Positions 33,518 to 41,874 of a stretch of DNA of 64,000 bases are shown here, piece after piece. Source of the stretch: Burkholderia ubonensis (GTDB lineage Bacteria > Pseudomonadota > Gammaproteobacteria > Burkholderiales > Burkholderiaceae). The stretch covers positions 620,001 to 684,000 of the forward strand of contig NZ_CADFEB010000004.1 of assembly GCF_902833085.1 (NCBI RefSeq), read 5' to 3'. The notes under the pieces are model-generated. The model saw only the letters and a program-made list of their open reading frames with translations. It was not told the DNA's origin and did no database searches. A program made the translations under genes and the position numbers. How positions within the stretch are numbered: position 1 is the first letter of the stretch; every line of letters begins with the position of its first letter.

Positions 33518-34027
33518 GGTAGTGCCCTCGTTATCGTATTGAAGCGCCCGGCGCGGGATTGCCGGCGTCGGACGCGGTGGTCATGCGAAACGGCCGGACG
33601 GGATTGCCGCCGCGGCCGAACGGAGCTGCCGGCGGCCGCGACGACGGGCGGCGCCTTCCATCCAGAAGCGAAAACAGATGACGTGTATCGGGTGAAGCGT
33701 CGACGCTTGGCCGCTTGCGGCGCGACGTTGCTGCCGTCCGGCCGGGGCTCGATCGAGCCGGTGATGCGAGGGGTGTTCGCTGAAGCATCCGGAACGCTGC
33801 TGCAACGGACGATGATGCATCAGGGTGGAGCATGGGGCGATCACGGCGGAAGGGATGATCTGTCTTCACGGCCGGGTGTGGGCTAGTGTAGTCGAGAATC
33901 GGCGGCGACGTGTTCGCCGCGATGCGCGGGCGGCCGGGCGTTACGCATTCCGTCATCGTGCAGCGCGATTGGTTCGGATGCGATACTGCTCGTTCTCGAC
34001 GGCCATTTGATTTCAGGGGGGAACGAA
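33518..34027. other. 510-nt divergent intergenic region between mtoX and msrA
   Basis: I find no supported gene here; short open frames have no ribosome site or recognisable sequence. A 7-bp hairpin (GCGGCGA at 33902-33908 with 33914-33920) lies 108 nt before msrA. Promoters for both flanking genes must lie here, but I could not define them. A GGGGGG run just before msrA provides its ribosome site. Confidence 0.5.
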
Positions 34028-34576
34028 ATGCTTGAAACCGCGACTTTAGGAGGGGGATGCTTCTGGTGCACGGAAGCGGTGTTTCTCGACGTCGACGGCG
34101 TGACGGCGGTCGAGTCCGGCTACGCGGGCGGCCATACCCGCAATCCGGGCTACCGCGACGTATGCGACGGCGACACCGGGCACGCGGAGGTCGTCAACGT
34201 GACGTTCGACCCGGCGCGCATCGGCTATCGCGAGATCCTCGAGATCTTCTTCGCGACGCACGATCCGACCCAGCTGAACCGGCAAGGCAACGACGTCGGC
34301 ACGCAATACCGGTCGGCCGTGTTCACGCATTCGGACGCGCAGCGCGATACCGCGCTCGACGTGATCCGCGAGCTCGAGCGCGAGCAGGTGTTCGCGCAGC
34401 CGATCGTCACGCAGGTCGTGCCGCTCGACGGCAATTACTGGCCGGCCGAGGACTATCACCAGAACTACTATGCGCAGAATCCCGGCCAGGGCTATTGCGC
34501 GGTCGTGATCGGGCCGAAGCTCGCGAAGTTCCGCCAGAAGTTCGCGCACCGGCTGAAGTCGTCGCGCGGCGCGTGA
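34028..34576 (+). CDS. msrA: Peptide methionine-(S)-S-oxide reductase
   Basis: A 182-residue enzyme that repairs oxidised methionine in proteins using thioredoxin. The catalytic Cys11 lies in the signature GGGCFWC; the conserved substrate pocket residues and YWPAEDYHQNYYAQNP are present. GGGGGAACGAA precedes ATG 34028, and an ATG seven codons upstream lies inside the ribosome site region and is unlikely. It reads away from mtoX, whose reaction produces H2O2, a plausible reason for their vicinity though no co-regulation is shown. Confidence 0.96.
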   Translation: MLETATLGGGCFWCTEAVFLDVDGVTAVESGYAGGHTRNPGYRDVCDGDTGHAEVVNVTFDPARIGYREILEIFFATHDPTQLNRQGNDVGTQYRSAVFTHSDAQRDTALDVIRELEREQVFAQPIVTQVVPLDGNYWPAEDYHQNYYAQNPGQGYCAVVIGPKLAKFRQKFAHRLKSSRGA

Positions 34577-34595
34577 ACAGACCTTTCCACAAGAC

Positions 34596-35885
34596 CTAGG
34601 CCGCCTCGCTGCGCAAGTGCGCGCACGCGGCGGCGATCTCGCGCGCGAGCGCGATGCACGACAGCGGCGCGGAGCCTTCGGCCTTGTTGTTGATCGTGAT
34701 GATCACGGGTTGCCCGGCCAGCGCATAGCGCGCCGCCAGCTCGGCGAGCGCCGAGCGCGTGTGGGGATCCTCGTCGACGAGCCGGTCGAACGGCTCGTAT
34801 TTCGCTTTCGCCTGCTCGTACTTGAACCCGCCGTGCAGGCTCCAGCGCACGATCAGCGGGCCCGGCGCGTCGCCGTCGAGCAGCGCGAGCGCGGCCGCCT
34901 GCCGCAGCGGGTCGGGCATCCGCGCGTGCAGGCCGACGCAGTAGCGCACGCCGAGCGCCGCGAGCGCGCGGATGAAGCGCGGCGTGAGCAGGCTCGCATC
35001 GCGGATCTCGATCGCGTAGCGCGGGCCGTCCGGCTCGGGCGGCAGCGGCGGCAGCGCCGCGAAGAACGCGCTCAGCCGGTCGATCAGCGCGGCGGGGTCG
35101 GCAAGCAGGCGATCCGGCAGCGGCGAGAACTGGAACACCAGCACGCCGGCCTTCCTGCCGAGACCGTCGAGGCACGGCCGCACGAATTCGTTCGTCGCGA
35201 GCGTCGCGTCGAGGAAGGTCGGATTCGGTCCGGACGGCTCGCCGCGCCGGCCGCGCACGACCGCGTCGGTGACCGATGCGGGCGCCTTGACGACGAAGCG
35301 GAAGTCGTCCGGCACCTGCTGCGCGTAGCGCAGGTAGTCGGCAACGGACAGCGGCCCGTAGAACGACCGGTCGAGGCTTACGCTCCTGAGCAGCGGATGC
35401 GCGCCATACGCTTCGAGCCCTTCGCGCGACAGCTTGGTCTGCGCGAAGTCGCCGTCGTAGACGATGCCGTTCCAGCCGGGGAAATACCATGACGACGTGC
35501 CGAGCCGCACGTTCGGCGGCAATCCGGCCGCGGCGTCCGCCACGTCGGGCGCGATCGGCGCGGGCGGCACGCCGCGCCGGCGCTTGCCTTTCTTCGGCGC
35601 GGGCGGCGGCGCGGGCTCGTCCCACAGCAGGCCGGTGGCGGGACGGGGTACTTCGTCGGGTGCGCGGCGGGGCGCAGGCGATGGCGTCGGCGGCGCGCTG
35701 CCGCCGTCGTCCGGCGTCGCATCGACGTCATCGCCGGCGTTCGCGCGGGCGGCGTCGTCCGCGGCGGGAGCGGCGCGTGCGTCATCGGGCGCCGCGCCGA
35801 ACAGGTCGAACTGTCCGTCGGCGGGCGTCCCGTCCGAATCGTCGTGTTGCCGCGGCGCCTTGCGCCGCGTGCTGCCGTCACCCAT
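34596..35885 (-). CDS. DUF72-family protein with long disordered N-terminus
   Basis: A 429-residue protein whose C-terminal 300 residues form the DUF72 TIM-barrel domain (VRLGTSSWYFPGWNGIVY, FRFVVKAPASVTDA, YAIEIRDASLLT and VIITINNKAEGSAP). The family has no firmly established activity; a sugar-isomerase-like or nuclease-like fold has been proposed. The first 130 residues are rich in Asp, Ala, Pro and then Lys/Arg and look disordered, which is longer than most family members. ATG 35885 was chosen; the frame extends 34 codons further up without support. The gene lies 23 nt beyond the cfa stop on the same strand, so it may be co-transcribed. Confidence 0.85.
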   Translation of the reverse strand: MGDGSTRRKAPRQHDDSDGTPADGQFDLFGAAPDDARAAPAADDAARANAGDDVDATPDDGGSAPPTPSPAPRRAPDEVPRPATGLLWDEPAPPPAPKKGKRRRGVPPAPIAPDVADAAAGLPPNVRLGTSSWYFPGWNGIVYDGDFAQTKLSREGLEAYGAHPLLRSVSLDRSFYGPLSVADYLRYAQQVPDDFRFVVKAPASVTDAVVRGRRGEPSGPNPTFLDATLATNEFVRPCLDGLGRKAGVLVFQFSPLPDRLLADPAALIDRLSAFFAALPPLPPEPDGPRYAIEIRDASLLTPRFIRALAALGVRYCVGLHARMPDPLRQAAALALLDGDAPGPLIVRWSLHGGFKYEQAKAKYEPFDRLVDEDPHTRSALAELAARYALAGQPVIITINNKAEGSAPLSCIALAREIAAACAHLRSEAA

Positions 35886-35908
35886 GCATGCCGTGCGTGA
35901 AGCGCCGC

Positions 35909-37129
35909 CTAGCGCGGCAGCGCGTGTTCGTACATGTAGCGCCGCGACCACGGCAGCGTCTTCGCGCTCTGCCCGGCCTTGCGGCACACGATTTGAAAGA
36001 TCGACACGTCGTCGTGCTCGAACGCATACGCGCAGCCGGCGAGATACACGCGCCAGATGCGGAATTTTTCGTCGTCGACGAGCTTCCTGGCTTCGTCGGC
36101 CTTCGCCTCGAAGTTCTCGGTCCAGATGTCGAGCGTGCGCGCATAGTGCCGCCGCAGGCTTTCGACGTCAATCGCCTCGAGCCCGCCGCGCTGTGCCGCT
36201 TCGAGCGCGAGGCTGATGTGCGGCAGCTCGCCGTCCGGGAACACGTAGCGGTCGATGAACTCGCCGCCGCCGAGCGCCGTCTCGCCGCTTTCCGCGTCGG
36301 TCGACGTGATGCCGTGGTTCATCGCGATGCCGTCGTCGGCGAGCAGGTCATGAATGCGCTTGAAGTAGAGCGGCAGGTTCTTGCGGCCGACGTGCTCGAA
36401 CATCCCGACGCTCGTGATGCGGTCGAACTGGCCGTCGATCTCGCGGTAGTCCTGCAGGCGGATCTCGATTTTGTCCTGCAGCCCCGCGGCCTTCACGCGC
36501 GCGGTCGCGAGGTCGAACTGGTTCTGCGACAGCGTCACGCCGAGGCACTGCGCGCCGAACTTGCTCGCGGCCCGCAGCACCAGCGCGCCCCAGCCGCAGC
36601 CGATGTCGAGCAGGCGCTGGCCCGGCTGCAGCCCGATCTTCGTGAGGATGTGGTCGATCTTCTTGATCTGCGCGGTGGCGAGATCCTCGTCGCCGTTCTC
36701 GAAGTACGCGCACGAGTAGACCATGTTCTCGTCGAGCCACAGCCGGTAGAACTCGTTCGACACGTCGTAGTGATACTGGACCGCCTTCTTGTCGGTGTTC
36801 TTCGTGTGATTGAAATAGCGCTTCACGCGCGCGAGCTTGCTCGCATTCGTCACGGTGCTGCGCGCGAGCGAGTAGCTGATGTTGATGATGTCGGAGAGCT
36901 TGCCCTCGATGTCGATCTTGCCCTTCACGTACGCCTCGCCGAGGTTGTCGAGGCTCGGGTCGAGCAGGAGCGGCAGCGCCGATGCGCTGTTGACCTTCAG
37001 CGTGACCTGCGGCGCGGCGAACGTGCCGAAATCGAGCTGATCGCCGTTCCACAACACGAGGCGTGCCGGAATGTTCGCCTTCGCCCGTACTTCGTCCGCC
37101 CACTGTGCCAGCTTCTTTTCCCAGAACAT
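35909..37129 (-). CDS. cfa: Cyclopropane-fatty-acyl-phospholipid synthase
   Basis: A 406-residue S-adenosylmethionine-dependent enzyme that adds a methylene bridge to unsaturated membrane lipids. The SAM site LLDIGCGWGALVLRAA, the following GVTLSQNQFDLA, and the active-site segments YHYDVSNEFYRLWLDENMVY (in part) and MFEHVGRKNLPLYF are conserved. GGAG 8 nt upstream fixes ATG 37129. The enzyme acts at the membrane face without a membrane helix of its own. DUF72 follows and pdxH precedes it on the same strand with 126 nt between, probably with its own promoter. Confidence 0.96.
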   Translation of the reverse strand: MFWEKKLAQWADEVRAKANIPARLVLWNGDQLDFGTFAAPQVTLKVNSASALPLLLDPSLDNLGEAYVKGKIDIEGKLSDIINISYSLARSTVTNASKLARVKRYFNHTKNTDKKAVQYHYDVSNEFYRLWLDENMVYSCAYFENGDEDLATAQIKKIDHILTKIGLQPGQRLLDIGCGWGALVLRAASKFGAQCLGVTLSQNQFDLATARVKAAGLQDKIEIRLQDYREIDGQFDRITSVGMFEHVGRKNLPLYFKRIHDLLADDGIAMNHGITSTDAESGETALGGGEFIDRYVFPDGELPHISLALEAAQRGGLEAIDVESLRRHYARTLDIWTENFEAKADEARKLVDDEKFRIWRVYLAGCAYAFEHDDVSIFQIVCRKAGQSAKTLPWSRRYMYEHALPR

Positions 37130-37255
37130 TTGGAATCTCCGTTGTTCGTTGAATCGAATACAGCCAAGTTTCTTGACGGCGCCCGCCGACCAGGCGGGCG
37201 CCCGCATGCAATACGAAAAATACGAAACGCGATCGGCGGTGCGCGCCGCGCCGGT

Positions 37256-37900
37256 TTATGGCGACAGGCGCGAAATCGTCCAGCCGTGCGGCGCGGCGTC
37301 GTCGCGCGTATACAGCAGCCGGTCGTGCAGCCGCGACGGGCGGCCCTGCCAGAATTCGAGCGACTCGGGCACGAGGCGGTAGCCGCCCCAGTGCGGCGGC
37401 CGCGGCGGGTCGTCGCCGTAGCGCTCGCTGACGGCCTTCTCGCGCGCTTCGAGCGTCGCGCGGCTGTCGATCACGGCGCTCTGGTCGGACGCCCACGCGC
37501 CGATGCGCGAGCCGAGCGGGCGCGACGCGAAATAGCGGTCGCTGTCCTCGGCGCTGGTCTTCTCGATGCGGCCTTCGACGCGCACCTGGCGCTCGAGCTC
37601 GATCCAGTAGAACAGCAGCGCGGCATACGGATGCGCGGCGAGATCGTGGCCCTTGCGGCTTTCGTAATTGGTGAAGAAAACGAACCCGCGTTCGTCGACG
37701 CCCTTGATCAGCACGATCCGTGCCGACGGCCGGCCGTTTTCGCCGACGGTGGCGAGCGTCATCGTGTTCGGCTCGGGGAGCTTGGCGTCGAGCGCCTCCT
37801 TGAACCAGCGATCGAACTGGGCGAAGGGGCTCGGGGCGGCGTCGGCTTCGTCGAGCGAAGCACGCGAGTAATTGATGCGGAGATCGGCGAGTGTCGTCAT
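37256..37900 (-). CDS. pdxH: Pyridoxamine 5'-phosphate oxidase
   Basis: A 214-residue FMN enzyme that makes pyridoxal 5'-phosphate from pyridoxine or pyridoxamine phosphate. Conserved blocks are [21 protein letters not shown] (in part), [13 protein letters not shown], and [10 protein letters not shown] near the C-terminus with the terminal ISRLSP. Length equals the family standard with ATG 37900. It is divergent from tcdA, with 128 nt between the two start codons. Confidence 0.97.
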   Translation of the reverse strand: MTTLADLRINYSRASLDEADAAPSPFAQFDRWFKEALDAKLPEPNTMTLATVGENGRPSARIVLIKGVDERGFVFFTNYESRKGHDLAAHPYAALLFYWIELERQVRVEGRIEKTSAEDSDRYFASRPLGSRIGAWASDQSAVIDSRATLEAREKAVSERYGDDPPRPPHWGGYRLVPESLEFWQGRPSRLHDRLLYTRDDAAPHGWTISRLSP

Positions 37901-38028
37901 GTTATGCAAACGCTTCAATCTGGGGCCAGTATAGCGAAGGCGGAAAAAACGTGCGTGCACAGGGGCGCGTGTCGGCGAGCGGTTCAGGCAAAATACGGGG
38001 TTGCACGACTTACGTTTTCCTTGCCGCC

Positions 38029-38886
38029 ATGTCATCCCACGACGCCGCCCCGATAACCTCTGATCTTACCCCGAGCCCGTCAAGTCAGCTTGACGTGGAT
38101 CGCGCGCGGCGCTTCGGCGGCATCGCGCGGCTGTACGGCGCGCCCGCGCTCGCCGCGTTCGAGCGCGCGCACGTCGCGGTGATCGGCATCGGCGGGGTCG
38201 GCTCGTGGACGGCCGAGGCGCTCGCGCGCAGCGCGGTCGGCACGTTGACGCTCGTCGATCTCGACAACGTCGCCGAAAGCAATACGAACCGGCAGATCCA
38301 CGCGCTCGACGGCAATTACGGCAAGCCGAAGGTCGACGCGATGGCCGAGCGGATCGCGCTGATCGATCCCGCGTGCCGCGTGCACCGGATCGAGGATTTC
38401 GCCGAGCCTGACAATTTCGACGCGCTGCTCGGCGGCGGCTTCGACTACGTGATCGACGCGATCGACAGCGTGCGCACGAAAGTCGCGCTGATCGCGTGGT
38501 GCGTCGAGAAAGGGCAGCCGCTCGTCACGGTCGGCGGCGCGGGCGGGCAGCTCGACCCGACCCGCATCCGCATCGACGATCTCGCGCTGACGATCCAGGA
38601 TCCGCTGCTGTCGAAGGTGCGCGCGCAGTTGCGCAAGCAGCACGGCTTTCCGCGCGGGCCGAAGGCGCGCTTCAAGGTCAGCGCCGTGTATTCGGACGAG
38701 CCGCTGATCTATCCGGAAGCCGCTGCCTGCGACCTAGAGGACGGCGCGGAGCCGTCCACGGCCGCGCACGTCGCGGGGCTCAACTGCGCGGGCTTCGGCT
38801 CGAGCGTGTGCGTGACCGCGAGCTTCGGCTTCGCGGCGGCCGCGCATGCGTTGCGGGCGATCGCGGCGCGGGCCGTCGCGGCCTGA
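38029..38886 (+). CDS. tcdA: tRNA threonylcarbamoyladenosine dehydratase
   Basis: A 285-residue E1-like enzyme that cyclises t6A37 of tRNAs to ct6A. The ATP-binding loop [18 protein letters not shown], the [18 protein letters not shown] block and the [19 protein letters not shown] segment are typical. Of the possible starts I prefer ATG 38029, since the N-terminal domain begins about 25 residues later as in relatives. The preceding in-frame ATG codons lie in the promoter region shared with pdxH. It is convergent with the thioredoxin-like gene. Confidence 0.93.
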   Translation: MSSHDAAPITSDLTPSPSSQLDVDRARRFGGIARLYGAPALAAFERAHVAVIGIGGVGSWTAEALARSAVGTLTLVDLDNVAESNTNRQIHALDGNYGKPKVDAMAERIALIDPACRVHRIEDFAEPDNFDALLGGGFDYVIDAIDSVRTKVALIAWCVEKGQPLVTVGGAGGQLDPTRIRIDDLALTIQDPLLSKVRAQLRKQHGFPRGPKARFKVSAVYSDEPLIYPEAAACDLEDGAEPSTAAHVAGLNCAGFGSSVCVTASFGFAAAAHALRAIAARAVAA

Positions 38887-38899
38887 ATGGATGGGGGAG

Positions 38900-38926
38900 G
38901 CGGCGGGCGCGCTTGCCGCCCGCCGC
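38900..38926. terminator. GC hairpin between convergent tcdA and the thioredoxin-TPR gene
   Basis: GCGGCGGGC (38900-38908) pairs with GCCCGCCGC (38918-38926) across a 9-nt loop, within the 46-nt gap where both genes end. It lacks a T-run, so termination would need help; its place between convergent stops is the main argument. Confidence 0.45.
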
Positions 38927-38932
38927 GCCGGG

Positions 38933-39781
38933 TCAGTTGAGCGCCATGCTCAGCTTGCGCCGCCACACGGCGACGAGGTCCGGGCGGTCGCCCGCCAGCT
39001 CGAACACCGAGATCATCGTCTTGCGGCCGAGGTCGTCGCCGTATGCGCGGTCGCGTACGACGATTTCCAGCAGCTGCTCCAGCGCGCCTTCGTATGCGCG
39101 CCGCGCGATCAGGCTCTGCGCGAGATCGAAACGCGCGTCGAGGTCGGCCGGATTCCCGGCGATGCGCGCTTCGAGCGCGTCGGTGGGCGGGAGGTCGGCG
39201 GTCGCGGCGAGTGCGTCGAAACGGGTCTGGATCGCCTGCAGGCGCGGATCGCCGTTCTGCACGGTCTGCGGCGACAGCCGCTCGGTTTCCGCGCGCGCCG
39301 CATCGACGTGGTTGCCCGCGAGCAGCAGCTCGATCAGGTCGAGCCGCGCGTCGTCGAAGCCCGGGTTCAGCGCGAGCGCGGCTTCGAGGTGGGCGCGCGC
39401 ATCGTCGAAGCGCGCTTCCTCAGCCGCGAACTGCGCGGCGCGGCGCTCGGCTTCCTCGGGCGCCGGCAGCAGCCGGTCGAGGAATGCGCGCAGCTGCCCT
39501 TCGGGCAGCACGCCGACGAACTGGTCGACCGGGCGCCCGTCGGCGAACGCGATCACGTGCGGAATGCTGCGCGTCTGGAAGTGCGCGGCGAGTTCCTGGT
39601 TCTCGTCGACGTTGACCTTCACGAGCTTCCAGCGGCCCTCGTAGTCGCTTTCGAGCTTTTCCAGCAGCGGGCCGAGCGTCTTGCAGGGGCCGCACCACGG
39701 CGCCCAGAAGTCGACCAGCACGGGCGTGTCCAGCGACGCCTCGATGACGTCTTTTTCGAAAGTGGCAAGCGTGGTGTCCAT
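38933..39781 (-). CDS. cnoX: CnoX/YbbN-like thioredoxin-TPR chaperone
   Basis: A 282-residue protein with an N-terminal thioredoxin domain (residues 1-110, active site WAPWCGPCK, cis-Pro in SIPHVIAF) and a C-terminal series of TPR-like helices (AHLEAALALNPGFDDARLDL, in part). Homologues protect proteins from oxidation and hand them to DnaK or GroEL. Escherichia coli CnoX lacks the CxxC pair, whereas this one has an intact WCGPC, so it may also act as a reductase. The pirin gene lies 53 nt upstream on the same strand, suggesting one transcription unit. Confidence 0.9.
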   Translation of the reverse strand: MDTTLATFEKDVIEASLDTPVLVDFWAPWCGPCKTLGPLLEKLESDYEGRWKLVKVNVDENQELAAHFQTRSIPHVIAFADGRPVDQFVGVLPEGQLRAFLDRLLPAPEEAERRAAQFAAEEARFDDARAHLEAALALNPGFDDARLDLIELLLAGNHVDAARAETERLSPQTVQNGDPRLQAIQTRFDALAATADLPPTDALEARIAGNPADLDARFDLAQSLIARRAYEGALEQLLEIVVRDRAYGDDLGRKTMISVFELAGDRPDLVAVWRRKLSMALN

Positions 39782-39833
39782 GTCGTTCTCTTGAGTTCGA
39801 TTGTCGTCAGGATGGGGGCGGCATGCGCGTTTT

Positions 39834-40715
39834 TCAACGCGGCTTGCGCTCGGGCAACGGGATCCATTCGGTCTCGCCGGGCACCTTGCCCATTTCCTGC
39901 CGCGTCCAGGCCTCCTTCGCGCGCTCGATCGCGTCGCGGCTGCTCGCGACGAAATTCCAGTCGATGAAGCGCTCGCCTTCGAGCCGGTCGCCGCCGAGCA
40001 GCATCGCGCGCGCGCCGGCGCCGCTCGTCAGCGTGACGGTCGCACCCGGTGCGAGCACGGCCATCTGCGCGGGCTCGAGCGGCGTGCCGTCGATCGCGAG
40101 GTCGCCGTCGACCAGATAGATCGCGCGCTCCTCGTGCGACGCGTCGAGCACGAGGCGGCCGCCGTCCGCGAATTCCGCGGCGACGTACAGCGTGCGCAAG
40201 AACGTCGTGACGGGCGAGCGCAGCCCGAACGCGTCGCCGGCGATCACCGTCAGCGACACGCCGTCGTCGTTCAGCTTCGGCAGCGCCGCGGCCTCGTGGT
40301 GCTCGAACGACGGCGCGTCGGTCTCGTGCGCGAGCGGCAGCGCGACCCAGGTCTGGATCCCGTGCACGGTGTGGCCTCGCTCGCGCAGCGCGTCGGGCGT
40401 GCGCTCGGAATGGACGATCCCGCGTCCCGCGGTCATCCAGTTGACGTCGCCGGGCACGATCTCCTGCAGCGAGCCGAGGCTGTCGCGGTGCAGGATCGCG
40501 CCCTCGAACAGGTAGGTGACGGTTGCGAGCCCGATGTGCGGATGCGGCCGCACGTCGAGGCCCGTGCCGGGCGGCAGCGTCGCGGGTCCCATGTGATCGA
40601 AGAAGATGAACGGGCCGACGAGGCGCGCGGCGAGCGCGGGCAGCGTGCGGCGCACCTGCAGGTTGCCGATGTCGCGCACGTGCGGCTTCAGCAGGGCTTT
40701 GATGGAATCGGTCAT
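39834..40715 (-). CDS. Pirin family protein
   Basis: A 293-residue bicupin of the pirin family. The metal-binding cupin shows DVRPHPHIGLATVTYLFEG with its His residues, followed by DSLGSLQEIVPGDVNWMTAG (in part) and the GIVHSERTPD motif. Some bacterial pirins have quercetinase activity or bind metabolic enzymes; the role here is unknown. It precedes the thioredoxin-like gene on the same strand. Its start at ATG 40715 gives the usual N-terminus (family region begins about residue 20). Confidence 0.9.
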   Translation of the reverse strand: MTDSIKALLKPHVRDIGNLQVRRTLPALAARLVGPFIFFDHMGPATLPPGTGLDVRPHPHIGLATVTYLFEGAILHRDSLGSLQEIVPGDVNWMTAGRGIVHSERTPDALRERGHTVHGIQTWVALPLAHETDAPSFEHHEAAALPKLNDDGVSLTVIAGDAFGLRSPVTTFLRTLYVAAEFADGGRLVLDASHEERAIYLVDGDLAIDGTPLEPAQMAVLAPGATVTLTSGAGARAMLLGGDRLEGERFIDWNFVASSRDAIERAKEAWTRQEMGKVPGETEWIPLPERKPR

Positions 40716-40923
40716 GGCGGGTCCTGTCGACTGCGGGGATGCGGGTCATTGTACTGGCGCCCGGCAGCATGCGCGTGACGCGTCGCGGGCCGGGCGGCGC
40801 GGTACGGTTCTTGCTCGCCGCGCGGCGTTGGGGCGTTATCCACATCGCGCGTACGGGATTCCGGACGATTCCCGATCGCCGGTAAACTGGCGGCCTTCCA
40901 TACGACAAATCAAGGAGACCCGG

Positions 40924-41805
40924 ATGATGACCCCGAAGGATCTGCTGCTGGCGCTGGTCGTGATCCTCGCTTGGGGGGTGAACTTCGTCGTGATCCGGGT
41001 CGGGCTGAACGGGATGCCGCCGATGCTGCTCGGCGCGCTGCGCTTCACGCTCGCGGCGGTGCCGGCGGTGTTCTTCGTGCGCCGCCCGCAGATTTCGTGG
41101 CGGCTGCTCGTGCTGTACGGCGCGACGATCCAGCTCGGCCAGTTCGTGTTCCTGTTTACCGCGATGTACGTCGGGATGCCTGCCGGGCTCGCATCGCTCG
41201 TGCTGCAGTCGCAGGCGTTCTTCACGCTGGTGTTCGCGATGACGTTCCTCGGCGAGCGGCTGCGCGTGCAGAACCTGATCGGCCTCGCGATCGCCGCGAC
41301 GGGCCTCGTCGTGATCGCCGCGCAGGGCGGTCGCGCGATGACGCTGGCCGGCTTCCTGCTCACGCTCTGTTCGGCCGCGATGTGGGCGTTCGGCAACATC
41401 GTGACGAAGAAGGTCGGGCAGGCCAACCTCGTGTCGCTCGTCGTGTGGGCGAGCCTCGTGCCGCCGGTGCCGTTCTTCCTGCTGTCGCTGTGGTTCGAAG
41501 GGCCGCAGCGGATCGCGGCCGCGCTCGGCGCGCTGACGGGTGCGTCGATCTTCGCGGTCGTCTATCTCGCGTTCGTCGCGACGCTGCTCGGCTACGGATT
41601 GTGGAGCCGGCTGCTGTCGCGCTATCCGGCCGCGCAGGTCGCGCAGTTCTCGCTGCTGGTGCCGGTCATCGGCCTCGCGTCGGCGGCGCTGCTGCTCGAC
41701 GAGCACCTGACGCGCGCGCAGCTCACGGGCGCGGCGCTCGTGATGGGCGGCCTCGCGGTCAACGTGTTCGGCGGGAAGCTGGTGCGCCGGCTCGCGGCGT
41801 CGTGA
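40924..41805 (+). CDS. EamA-family metabolite exporter (DMT superfamily)
   Basis: A 293-residue inner-membrane protein with ten hydrophobic helices arranged as two EamA repeats (first helix LLLALVVILAWGVNFVVIRV; second repeat starts near residue 145, AGFLLTLCSAAMWAFGNIVTK in part). Members export amino acids such as cysteine precursors or other small metabolites. GGAG at 9 nt supports ATG 40924, with a second ATG directly following. A perfect DnaA-box sequence TTATCCACA (40836-40844) lies upstream in the 208-nt gap to pirin. The substrate is unknown. Confidence 0.87.
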   Translation: MMTPKDLLLALVVILAWGVNFVVIRVGLNGMPPMLLGALRFTLAAVPAVFFVRRPQISWRLLVLYGATIQLGQFVFLFTAMYVGMPAGLASLVLQSQAFFTLVFAMTFLGERLRVQNLIGLAIAATGLVVIAAQGGRAMTLAGFLLTLCSAAMWAFGNIVTKKVGQANLVSLVVWASLVPPVPFFLLSLWFEGPQRIAAALGALTGASIFAVVYLAFVATLLGYGLWSRLLSRYPAAQVAQFSLLVPVIGLASAALLLDEHLTRAQLTGAALVMGGLAVNVFGGKLVRRLAAS

Positions 41806-41824
41806 CGTCTTGAAGCGCGCGCCG

Positions 41825-41839
41825 GCACGCAGCGCGTGC
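41825..41839. other. Hairpin between convergent EamA and amiC genes
   Basis: GCACGC (41825-41830) pairs with GCGTGC (41834-41839) around a 3-nt loop, flanked by further GGCCGGC-type pairing. It lies in the 69-nt gap between the two stops and may help end transcription, but there is no T-run. Confidence 0.35.
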
Positions 41840-41874
41840 GGCCGGCGGCGAGGGGGAAGGGCGGGGAGGGGCCG

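Noticed and set aside
33531..33956. Open frames in the mtoX-msrA gap as genes
   Set aside because: They lack ribosome sites and recognisable sequence, and several overlap each other in opposite frames.
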